From Tetraselmis striata (Eukaryota; Chlorophyta; Chlorodendrophyceae; Chlorodendrales; Chlorodendraceae), in contig VCJN01002795.1 in NCBI GenBank assembly GCA_006384855.1, forward strand, positions 1 through 64,000: a stretch of 64,000 nt of DNA. Reading direction: 5' to 3'. This document shows positions 54,889 through 64,000 of the stretch, one piece after another. The notes beneath the pieces are model-generated. The model did not search any database, had not been told where the DNA came from, and worked only from the letters and a program-made list of their open reading frames with translations. Made by a program: the position numbers and the translations under genes. Numbering within the stretch: position 1 is the first letter of the stretch; each line of letters starts with the position of its first letter.

Positions 54889-57542
54889 TCACGTCCGCTT
54901 CTTGCCGTGGCTGCGCTTGAGAAACAGCTCTGGCGCGAGGCACTCAGTGATGTTGGCGGCCAGGCCGCGGCTGTAGCTGGGCGGCGCCTCACCCGCTGTA
55001 GCCCGCCCGCGCTTGATGCGCTCGTAGGTGGTGGAGTTGATGGAGATCAGCCAGAGGTGGTAGCCCAGGAAGCCCGCCAGTGTGACGCCCATGCAGAGCA
55101 GGAACACGCTGAGCGTCAACTGCGCGCACAGCATGGCATAGCACAGCTCAGTCGGTGGCCGGCAGCACCATCCCTCTGCGCGGAAGCTGGGCGGTGTGAC
55201 AAAGCGAGCTGGGGCAACCAGCTGCCAACCGCATCGTCCACTAGGGGGAGCATACAGCGGTTTGAAAGCAGCGGAAGCGGCTCTGCTCAGGCCACCTTTC
55301 CCGGTGTATGATTGCAGCGCAAGGTGGTATGGTATGAATGCCGAGCACTCACCCCCTACCCTCCATACGCGGGGGGCACTTGCGCATACATAGATGTGCA
55401 GTTGTATGCTCACCATGCATAGTCCGCCATGTCACGTGTGTCCCCCCCCCCCCCCCACCCCCCCCCACCTTCCTCTGTCACATCACCTGGAGGCGAGTTG
55501 AAGAGACACCCTAGAGCTCTAGAGCGCGCGCCTTGCTGTAAAGTAAATACATTATCGGCGGACAGACAACAGCAGCTGTGCTGCTGCTATCATCAACGGA
55601 CTCTTAAATATGGTGTTGCGGAGGTGTTTGTGTGGGGTGGGGGGGCTCAGCAGCACACACCGCCATGTGGAAGTGCCGCAGCAGAAAGCGGAAGAGGTAG
55701 CGCCAGTCCCGGCCTGCAGGCGGCGCCACAGGGCAGCTGGGCGCCTCAGCAGAGTGGCGCTCATGACCAGCGATGTGGGGTTGCAGGGGAATGGGTGAGG
55801 TTGGAAGGGCCGCACCCAGGTACACCACCTCCGCTGTTGCGTAGTCCATGACGGCGGCGCGGAAGGCGCCTCGCCGCTCCATGTCTCCCCAGATGGCCAG
55901 CACCCCCACTGCAATGGCTGCGCGTTACAGGCGGGGATGTCAGGGCTGCCAAGGCGCGCACTTAGAGGCCACGGCGGCGGCAGGGTGGGTGGGATTGGGC
56001 GTTGGGTGCAGGCGTCACCGTAGAAGCAGAGGAAGGTGTTGGCAGCGAGGAAGAGCACAAAGAGACGCAGGTTGTGCAGGCCCACGCAGTTGTTGATCCA
56101 GCCTGCAGAGCACATCGGACTCTCAGGTGAGAGAGCGACGTAAGTGGCCGCGTTGGTGCTGGGCGAGCCTGGCAGGGAAGGGGCGTACCGCAGTGGTGGT
56201 CGAAGCGGGCCACGCATCTGGAGATAAGGGGGCCAAATGGGCAGAATGAAGGGGGGGGGGGGGGGGGGGTTCAGGGATGTCAAACACATGCCACGCCTGC
56301 ACAGCAGCGAGCAGGTGCTGCAATCACGGCCAGCCGCCAGCCATCACACCACTCAGGCTGGGTGGTTGGTAGTTCGTCAGATTCTCAATAGGCACTCAAT
56401 GCTGCAGCATAAAGTGTCGGCCAATGCAGGAGCTGTCGCCAGCGCCTCACTTGAGCGGGACAATGCCTGGCAGCATGGGGCGTCACAGCCGGGAAGGAGG
56501 GGGGGAGGGGGGGGGGGGGGGGGGCTCACCGGCCACATGTGGGGCAGTGCTTGGTGCGTGCGGGGCGGCGGAGGCCGCAGGTGTTGCAGTCCTTTCGTGG
56601 CGCAGCTGGCTGGTCGCCATGGTCAAACGCGGCCGCCAGCGCGTCGCTGCTGGCGGGCGTCACGGTGCCGGGGTCGCTGACGCTGCACATGCAGAGCAAC
56701 GTGAAGCAGAGCAGCAGGGTTGCGGTGCCGGTGTGCCTGCATCCCGAGAGAGAGGGGGTTCAGGGGCGGCCAGGCTGGGCTGGCTGGCTGGCGGGGCTGG
56801 CAGTGCAGCATATGGCATGTGGGCACACTCACACATGGATGTCGGAGACGTAGGGGCCCGGCAGGAGCGGAAAGAGCGTGAGGGAGTAGATGTAGTAGCC
56901 GGCGCCTAGAAGCGCGGAATACAGAAGCTGCAGCACCGGGTTTGGCTTGTCGCACAGGTACTCGCCGGCCGCGTCCATCGCGCCAACGCCCCGCTCCCCA
57001 CACGTGCAGCGCACGCACCACCTGCCTTGCCCGACACGCAGCAGGTCAGCCAATCTGACCCACCTGCTGCCAGCAGCGGCAGGTCCTTGTCCCCAATTCG
57101 GCCTGGCAGCTCGTGTTCGGCTCCTGGCCAGACTACAGCAATTCTAAATAGTGATGATTCTATATACACTTTGGCTAGATGATATACCCATCGTAGATGG
57201 CCCAACTCAATAAATAGGCACCCCTTATTAACCTTTCCGCCAATTCGTGAGATCTCAAATCGTCAGGGTGGTGTGCCTACTTCTACGCAGGATGCACGTA
57301 AGTAAGCGTGTCGTAGGTTCTTACACCCACAGTCTGCAGCATTACTTCAAGCAAGCTGGCGGGAGGTTCACAGGAAGTGATTGGGTCACCCACGTGGCGG
57401 CATCGCAGGGTCCGGAGGCCAAGCAGTAGTAGAGGCGGCCCAGGCACGAGGTAGGTGAGGCGCGCTGCCCCAGCAGCAGCACAGCGCCCAGCGCTGCAGC
57501 GCCGCCCAGATACCACAATGCGATGAGCGCCACCAGGTCCAT
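54889..57542 (-). CDS. DHHC-type S-acyltransferase (palmitoyltransferase), 8 exons, 344 aa
   Basis: Attaches palmitate to cysteines of membrane proteins, at Golgi, plasma or other membranes. Exons: 57542-57394, 57021-56833, 56736-56530, 56217-56189, 56102-56019, 55908-55816, 55713-55661, 55119-54889. All are GT-AG with consistent phases (345 codons). Order: an N-terminal helix (LVALIALWYLGGAAALGAV); NPVLQLLYSALLGAGYYIY; the Cys-rich domain CNTCGLRRPARTKHCPTCGR, then CVARFDHHC and GWINNCVGLHNLRLFVLFL; a C-terminal helix; INSTTYERIKR (the TTxE motif); and YSRGLAANITE. The catalytic DHHC motif sits on a 29-bp exon. The intron between exons 6 and 7 is a multiple of 3 with an open frame, so it may sometimes be retained. 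Sense-strand C-tracts lie near the exon 3 donor and exon 4 acceptor. Confidence 0.93.
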
Positions 57543-57544
57543 CG

Positions 57545-58205
57545 CGCCCGCGCCGCGCCTCCTTTCTTGCCTGGGCGTCCGCTGACCTCTTGGCAGCGGC
57601 GTCGATTCGGCAAGGCTATACAGCCGGCAGGAGCGATGTGTGACTGATTAGTAAGGATTATTGGCTAAGGATGACGTCGACTACGCAGCAAGCACCACTG
57701 AGCTGATGAGAACAGCTGTGGAAGCTTGCCACCTGTGCTGCATCCCCGCGGCGGATGTATGCTGAATACGGGTAAGTGGAGTATCGCACTAGTAGCAAGC
57801 GCCTCCAAAAGCAAAAAAAGCGCCTTCGAGCTCCCTGCGCGCTCGTATTGAATCCTTGATGAATGATACAGTACAAATCTTACCGAACAATCACACGAAA
57901 TTTGCTCAATTTAAATTTGAAATTACACAATTTTCTTACAGACGACACATTCGGCCCTCTATTTTATTTCGACCAACGACTAGTATTTCGGTATGATGGG
58001 GGGATAGAACAGCGACATAGCGACTAGAGCGACTACTAGTCGGCAATAATTATACCGCAATATTAAGGTCAGAAATAACTAACAGACGAGGCAAAATATT
58101 GATCGATGATAATATAGCCGCTTAGATCCGCTTATCCGCCGCGCTATAACCATTATTGTGGGACTGAGGATTATATTTATATTGTATAGTCGCTACAATA
58201 AATCC
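57545..58205. other. Upstream region of the DHHC gene, AT-rich beyond
   Basis: About 100 GC-rich bp above the ATG at 57542 probably hold the promoter and leader. No further gene seen; 57890-58200 is AT-rich. Confidence 0.4.
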
Positions 58206-58209
58206 TACC

Positions 58210-59124
58210 GTACAAGTAGACCAGTTGCATGATTGTGGAATCGAGAGAGCCGCGCGCAAGGATCAATCGTAGTAGTTGCTACATTGTGCAGCCCCGCTAT
58301 TGAGATATTAAGCTCGGAAAAAGATGCTGATCGGACTCGGATGTCATCATCCGATATTGTAGAGCTTGTATACCGGTCTGAACCGGGCCGAGGACCACAC
58401 CACATGATTGTACGAGGTCATGTCCCAACACCCGCATCCGCGGACTTATTACCGACCGGGGGCCCGGCGTCCGTCGACGGACAGGCGGCGAGGCGGACGG
58501 GCGACAGTCGTCCGGCGTCCAGCGACGGACGAACGACGGCGTCCGGCGTCCGGGTTCGGCCCACGCGGCGGGCTCGGCGCTTCGCGCCATGCCCGCCCCG
58601 TAGACCTGACGACCGGCGACGACCGGCACGACCGGCCCTACCATGCATATTAATTACGAGGTGAGTATGTTAGTTTGTCTGTGTGTCGCCGAGTATCAGA
58701 ACGGTTTCGCATATATTATTAGATAGATCGAAAATGTGTCCGTTATAGATTCCGCCATAATTCCGCGCAGGCCAAAATAACTGTCGCGCTTACTTGCGGA
58801 CTACTTGTACCGGTACGGGTACCGGCCGCCCGCCCGCCCGGCCGCCGCCGGTCGGGCCGGTTGCCGCTGTTCGTCAGGTCTACATAGCGGGCATGGCGCG
58901 AAGCGCCGAGCCCGCCGCGTGGACCGGACCCGGACGCCGGACGCCGACGTTCGCCCGTCGCCGGACGCCGGACGACCGTCGCCCGTCCGCCTTGCCGCTT
59001 GTCCGTCGCCGGACGCCGGGCCCCGGGTCGGCGGACGCGGGGTTGAACACTGTAGTGACTACTACGATTGATCCTTGCGACTCTCTGGATTCCACAGTTG
59101 CTCCTGCAACGGGCCTACTTGTAC
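58210..59124. mobile_element. Foldback element with long inverted arms
   Basis: The outer arms 58210-58310 and 59042-59124 are imperfect reverse complements (GTACAAGTAGACC..., AAGGATCAATCGTAGTAGT). The inner arms 58456-58620 and 58862-59042 are built from GGCCCGGCGTCCGTCGACGG and GTAGACCTGACGACCGG blocks. The inner core is the same as in each 945-bp unit at 575-715. No protein is credible; the frames are palindromic GC shadows. Confidence 0.82.
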
Positions 59125-59129
59125 AAATC

Positions 59130-60530
59130 AAATGGTTGCTAGTTGACTGGTCGCCGCCCGCCTCGACGCGGCGGCATCACTATAGTGCCCCCGATGACTG
59201 GTGGTAAAATTATTCTTATTCATTGTCCGTATGATTTGAGGTCGGTACGGCCACTAGTGGCTACATCGTCTAATTGCGGAATTGCCAATGAATCAAGTGC
59301 GGGTGTTGTGGCAACCACTAGCTAGGGGCTCATGGATTGCACTGCAGGCGCGCAAGGCGTCCATAGTGGGGCTCTGTGTTTTCATACATTCGGATTCGTA
59401 TACGTTGCAGAAGTCACCGCCAAACCAACACGAAATCATTCACATGTGTATGCAAGAAGCACCATCCGCCACTCGCCACACACCGCGATGTAGCCACTCG
59501 CAAACAAGGAGTTGCGCGGCACATGTTGATCGTGATGATCAAATATTAATGCGTGTTCAAGCCGGCGAGTTGAGCGGTTGCTCGTGTACATGCAGTATAT
59601 AGTGTACTTGCGTCGGTGCGTCGCCACATTCAAGCGGGGCTCCGAAACCAATGGTGAAGAGGGGAAAATGCTATGGAACCACATGATCGCAACGACTCCA
59701 TACGTGTCTTTACAAAACTACGTACACCCGCCGCACCTCTCGTCGAACGGTGCCAACATGGCTCCGAAACCAAATAGCAGTCAAGATGTGTTACACCCCT
59801 CCCACTACATGCGTCAAAATTATTGAACGGGTTTTCAACGGCAGAGATTGGAATCGTTGTCCCGCGCGGTACAACGAGCGGTTTGGTACGATATATTTAT
59901 ATAATGAAATTTTGTTATCGGCCACTTTCGGGCTAAGGCCTGAGCTTGGGTAACACCTAGCTCCCGAGACCAAGAGGTTTTACTCCCGGACTACGCGTGT
60001 GCGAGCTCGGCTCCGCGCGCCGGTAGGGAAACGGAACCGCCAACCACGGTGCGCGGACTTCCGGACTTATTCGGGACTCGGGCGCGGGTGCGACAACGCA
60101 CCCCAAACAGATCACCGCAACAACATGGCCTTGTGTACTGCGCCCTTACATATTGCGTTTATTTCCGGACCGGCGGCACAATACATTTTTGGGAGGCGCG
60201 CACTAATGTACGGGTATCGAAAGCCGCAACAGCGGCCCCCCGCTTTCCCGGACCACCCCACGACGAATGGCAACTACTTCGCCGTGGTGGGCGCTGGTAG
60301 CCCCTAAGCCCGGCTGGGTGCGGTAGGGAGCTGAGCGCGGGAGGGGGGGGGGGGGGGGGGGGGGGGGCGGTTGCCGCTGATCCTCGGATCATGCGACGAC
60401 CGGGGAGCCCTACAGGGGGCTTTACAAATAATAAATACCCGTAGTCCCGGTAGGGTATGATGGCGTCGTCGCTAGGCAGCAGCCATATATATGTACGGGG
60501 GCTGCTAAGGATAATTCTCGTACGACCTCG
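59130..60530. other. Intergenic, nothing firm
   Basis: Small frames only. A G26 tract sits at about 60342-60367. Confidence 0.4.
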
Positions 60531-60532
60531 GC

Positions 60533-60637
60533 CTTGCGTCGGCCCCTCCGACATCCGCCTACGGGTGGGGAGGAACGTTGTGTACGACTCGGACGGGGGC
60601 AGCCTACTCGCGACGGCTGTTCAAAATGAAATCGTGT
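60533..60637. repeat. Repeat shared with 20268-20375
   Basis: GGCCTTGCGTCGGCC, ATCCGCCTAC, GGGTG/GAGGG and GTGTACGACTCGGA blocks align over about 105 bp with the 20.3-kb copy. It adjoins the 3' end of the LINE and may be part of its 3' flank or a separate short element. Confidence 0.7.
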
Positions 60638-60689
60638 TTTTTTTTCGCCCCCGGGACAGGACTGGCACCAGTGAAACCCTTGCAGCGTC

Positions 60690-63512
60690 TCTACAACGGC
60701 CGTTTAGGCAGCAATCCAGGTACGGGAAGCCCTGGGTAGGCGACGCTCCGTTATAGTCAAGCAAATTGCCGAAGCATTCTGCAAAACTAATTGAAGGCCA
60801 GTGATGGAATTTCCAACACGGTTGGATAACCGTCTAAAACACTGCCATCAAAATACCCGGCACTGACCACGAAAGGTCCACCCTCCCCGTTTGGGCGTCG
60901 GCCCATTCGAGTAATGCGAGTTGGGGCAAGCCCCAACCCGCGGAGCAAAGCATTTCGGGAGTGCGATACATGTGCAACAACAAAGGCAATGCGAGGGAGG
61001 GCCCGACGCCATAGCAGGAAAATTTCCCCATTCCCAGTACAATCCAGGACGTCGTCGTGAAGGGAGGGGGGGACCCCGCCCAAAATAAAGGCAGTTAAGT
61101 CCTCAGGTGTTGACGCAATAACCTGACTAGTAAGAAAATCTTTGAACTCCGGAACTAACAACCCAAAATTATGACGGTGATACCCCCACCGCGGGCACTC
61201 CACCAACATACTTTCGATAGTCTCAGATTCACCTCCGCCACATGCAGGGCAGTGTTCAAGGAACCGCTCAGGCATGGCATGAATCCGGGCCAATCGGCGG
61301 GCAGTGGGAAATACTCGGGTGCGTAATTGTATCATAATGTGCAACCCGGCCACAACCCCCGCGGAGACACCCACACCAAACTGTGGCGACGGGTTTGACG
61401 CATAGGACGCCTGGACATGTATACCCCAGGTGTTATTGCGTGCTAACGATGCCGACGATTCGTAACGCGCCCACACCGACGCCTTCACTAGTTTAGCGGC
61501 ATCGCGCGCGGCTAGTGACCTCCACTCAAGTGGAAGGTGCGCCCCCTCAGCTAGCCCTACGTTCGCCCTAGCTAGTCGATCTAACCAGCGCACAGTCCCT
61601 GACGTCCACGTGTTAGGGCGCGCCCGACTTGGCTGATCTACTAAATGGGTTATACATGTATTCAAGTCGGATGCTTTAAGGAACGCCCGAGCCCGTGCCG
61701 CAGCGGCCGTAGCCTCTATGGGCGCAATATCCAATTCCCGCATCATCGGTGCAGTGGCCACCCAAGGGGAGTTTTTACCTACCCCAATGAGGCACCGCAA
61801 GCACTGATTGAGTACGGTTTGTAATTTATTTGCGCCGCTAGTTCTATCCATGCCCCATACTTCACACCCATAAGTTAAAACCGGCAGTACACAGGTTTTA
61901 AAAACCGACACACGCACATTAATAGGAATTATGTCCCGTCCACCGACTATTACCGAATCAAGCGCCTCAATGGCGCGTTTACCCTTCTTAACCCGGTCGT
62001 CTACTGTGTGTTGCATACCTAAATCCGACTTAATGACCGTACCCAAGTACCGATATGAATTTACAACCGGTACCCGTTCCCCCCCAAGCTGCCATCGGGC
62101 AGCTTGTTCGCGTAACGCGGTCTCGTCGGAATATCGGCCTAATGCCATCACCCCACACTTAGTACCCCAAACCCCATAAAATGGTCCTCCGCCCACTGCG
62201 AGAAGTGGGCGAACATGGCATGCAGGTTATCGAACGAGCCTGTGATACCAACAGCGTCGTCCGCGTAATTATAACTGACCTGGCACCCTTAGTGGTTGCC
62301 TTGCCGCTAATGTGTCAGTGCACCCTGGTACATCACACCCTAGATGTTCTACCCCATCGAATATATCGTTAACAAATATGTTAAATAGGATGGGGGAAGC
62401 GGGGCATCCCTGTCGGAGGCCACGCTCTATGGGTATGGGGTCTGATAGTGTTCCCGGCGCCACCCCTGTCTTGACATGTACCATACTATCCATGTATAAA
62501 GTTTTAATGAAGGCAAGCATATGACCCGTGACTCCTATGGCTTTTTGTTTTAGGAATAAAAGCTCATGAGGTACGGTGTCATATGCCTTCCTAAAGTCAA
62601 TAAATCCCGCGTACGTGGGTAGAATTATTCGTGTTATTATTGTTCCTTGGTACGCGTACGCCACACGACCGACTTGCAGAAGATACATATGGCGTAACCC
62701 CCCACCCGTATGTGTTCCACCTGTGTCACACCCTAGATGTTCTACCCCATCGAATATATCGTTTATAAATATGTTTAATAGGATGGGGGAAGCGGGGCAT
62801 CCGTGTCGGAGGCCACGCTCTATGGGTATGGGGTTTGATAGTGTTCCCGGGGCCACCCCTGTCTTGACATGTACCATACTATCCATGTATAAAGTTTTAA
62901 TGAAGGCAAGCATATGACCCGTAACTCCTATGGCTTGTAGTTTTAGGAATAAAAGCTCATGAGGTACGGTGTCATATGCCTTCCTAAAGTCAATAAATCC
63001 CGCGTACGTGGGTATTATTATTCGTGTTATTATTGTTCCTTGGTACGCGTACGCCACACGACCGACTTGCAGAAGATACATATGGCGTAACCCCCCACCC
63101 GTATGTGTTCCACCTGTGTCACACCCTAGATGTTCTACCCCATCGAATATATCGTTTATAAATATGTTAAATAGGATGGGGGAAGCGGGGCATCCGTGTC
63201 GGAGGCCACGCTCTATGGGTATGGGGTTTGATAGTGTTCCCGGGGCCACCCCTGTCTTGACCTGTACCATACTATCCATGTGTAAAGTTTTAATGAAGGT
63301 AAGCATATGACCCGTGACTCCTATGGCTTGTAGTTTTAGGAATAAAAGCTCATGAGGTACGGTGTCATATGCCTTCCTAAAGTCAATGAACCCCGCGTAC
63401 GTGGGTATTATTCGTGTTATTATTGTTCCTTGGTACGCGTACGCCACACGACCGACTTGCAGAAGATATGTATGGCGTAACCCCCCACCCGTATGTGTTC
63501 CACCTGTGTTAC
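60690..63512 (-). mobile_element. LINE (non-LTR retrotransposon), 5'-truncated and rearranged
   Basis: The minus strand carries RT motif A (FIDFRKAYDTVPHELLFLK), motif B (GLRxGCPxSPILFNIF), then YADD (near 62255), the RT thumb and a C-terminal zinc knuckle. The endonuclease and RT fingers are absent; the sequence above 63512 is unrelated GC-rich DNA. Motifs A and B lie in a 393-bp unit repeated three times. An older copy of the 3' part is at 5.3-6.5 kb. Confidence 0.88.
60787..62196 (-). CDS. LINE ORF2 C-terminal part (thumb and CCHC knuckle)
   Basis: 469 codons. Starts after the YADD box with GTKCGVMALG and YRYLGTVIKSDLG, continues through the connection (VLPVLTYGCEVWG, LRCLIG) and ends in the knuckle CPACGGGESETIESMLVEC followed by PRWGYHRH. 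A frameshift just above 62170 separates it from the YADD box, so the ORF2 as a whole is not intact. Confidence 0.85.
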   Translation of the reverse strand: MGGGPFYGVWGTKCGVMALGRYSDETALREQAARWQLGGERVPVVNSYRYLGTVIKSDLGMQHTVDDRVKKGKRAIEALDSVIVGGRDIIPINVRVSVFKTCVLPVLTYGCEVWGMDRTSGANKLQTVLNQCLRCLIGVGKNSPWVATAPMMRELDIAPIEATAAAARARAFLKASDLNTCITHLVDQPSRARPNTWTSGTVRWLDRLARANVGLAEGAHLPLEWRSLAARDAAKLVKASVWARYESSASLARNNTWGIHVQASYASNPSPQFGVGVSAGVVAGLHIMIQLRTRVFPTARRLARIHAMPERFLEHCPACGGGESETIESMLVECPRWGYHRHNFGLLVPEFKDFLTSQVIASTPEDLTAFILGGVPPSLHDDVLDCTGNGEIFLLWRRALPRIAFVVAHVSHSRNALLRGLGLAPTRITRMGRRPNGEGGPFVVSAGYFDGSVLDGYPTVLEIPSLAFN

Positions 63513-63714
63513 ACTCGACTCCCGGCTTAGTACGGCGGAGTGTTCGGCAGCGCCCTGCGGCCGACCCGTTCGGAGCACCCGGAAAACCCGACCCGCGGCC
63601 GCCCCGTGAGAACATGCGAGGGCGGCGAGAGCGAGGGGACGGGAGCCCGGCACTTAAAGGCGAGGCGGGTGTTTGGGGGCGGAGAGGCCAAGCCTGGCAG
63701 CAACTCAGGGGCAA
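62269..63714 (-). pseudogene. LINE RT palm, in-frame triplication
   Basis: One open frame of 481 codons. About 68 unrelated N-terminal residues are followed by three copies of a 131-residue segment, units at 62334-62726, 62727-63119 and 63120-63512. Each carries motif A FIDFRKAYD and motif B GLRxGCPxSP. The copies differ at only a few positions. The frame then departs (VPGCTDTLAARQP) before the YADD box, which is in another frame. A polymerase with three palm segments would not fold normally, so I treat it as a rearranged pseudogene. Confidence 0.85.
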
Positions 63715-64000
63715 GGAGACATGAGCCTGAGTGAGTGCCCCGAGGGAGTCGCGACCGGGCAGCGGTAGGAGTCATCAGCTGGCGGTCAGCCCGGACTGAC
63801 CCCGGAGGGGTGTCTACATCGACAAGGCGCGCTGTGGCGGCAAGCGGCGGCGCGCAGGCGTGCAGGACCGGCCCGCCGACCACGGAGCGACGACACGCAA
63901 ACGTCGGGGGGGGGGGGGGGGGTTGTTTTAGTGCCCGCCTTCCCCCCTCCAGCCCCCCCTCGGGGACCTTACCGCAAGAGCTCATGCGGGCGAGATGGCG
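63715..64000. other. GC-rich end of window
   Basis: No gene recognised. A G-tract lies at about 63906-63922. The frames on both strands continue out of the window or lack motifs. Confidence 0.4.

Noticed and set aside
58297-59207. Arg/Pro-rich ORFs in the foldback element
   Set aside because: They arise from inverted GGCGTCCGTCGACGG-type repeats, with similar frames on both strands.

Overview
The window looks like nuclear DNA of a chlorophyte green alga, probably a chlorophycean. The exons are GC-rich and the introns short. There is a plastid-type soluble starch synthase with a transit peptide. Tyrosine-recombinase (YR) retroelements of the PAT type, with split direct repeats, are present as in volvocine algae. 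I cannot name a genus. All gene models were spliced by eye: I read the splice sites, checked that reading phase was kept across every junction, and matched the product to family motifs I know. No database was consulted.

Layout. 1-3.06 kb is a tandem array of 945-bp foldback units. 3.2-4.64 kb is an unrecognised low-complexity coding stretch. 5.3-6.5 kb is a decayed LINE tail and 7.2-8.07 kb a degenerate minisatellite. 10.3-11.6 kb is an intronless LEA-like gene. 12.95-13.2 kb is a tRNA-derived SINE. 14.45-17.68 kb is an 11-exon HTTM membrane-protein gene. 18.07-19.43 kb is a TA-flanked DNA element. 22.47-24.85 kb is a plus-strand multi-exon gene with one membrane segment. 26.34-27.55 kb is a five-exon gene for a small, probably plastid-targeted membrane protein. 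30.74-36.59 kb is a complete PAT-like YR retroelement. 38.2-46.1 kb is an 11-exon starch synthase I gene. 46.9-47.8 kb holds tandem repeats. 48.9-49.2 kb is a small foldback cluster. 49.33-53.64 kb is a second YR element that lacks reverse transcriptase and carries a TA element inside its terminal repeat. 54.09-54.64 kb is a PPPDE peptidase gene, convergent with a DHHC S-acyltransferase gene at 54.89-57.54 kb. 58.2-59.1 kb is a foldback element. 60.7-63.5 kb is a LINE whose reverse-transcriptase palm is triplicated in frame.

The host genes do not form a pathway together. Starch synthase I extends glucan chains in the plastid, the HTTM and DHHC proteins are membrane proteins, and the PPPDE protein is a predicted thiol isopeptidase. 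Most of the window is mobile DNA, and several families occur as related copies that date or define one another: two TA elements, three SINEs, two LINE tails, two YR elements plus a relic, and a foldback family.

Main points of interest: the gag+YR element with no RT beside an RT-bearing relative of identical architecture; the empty site inside its repeat that proves a TA target duplication; the in-frame RT triplication; SINEs with target duplications; and long C-tracts on the sense strand beside splice sites.
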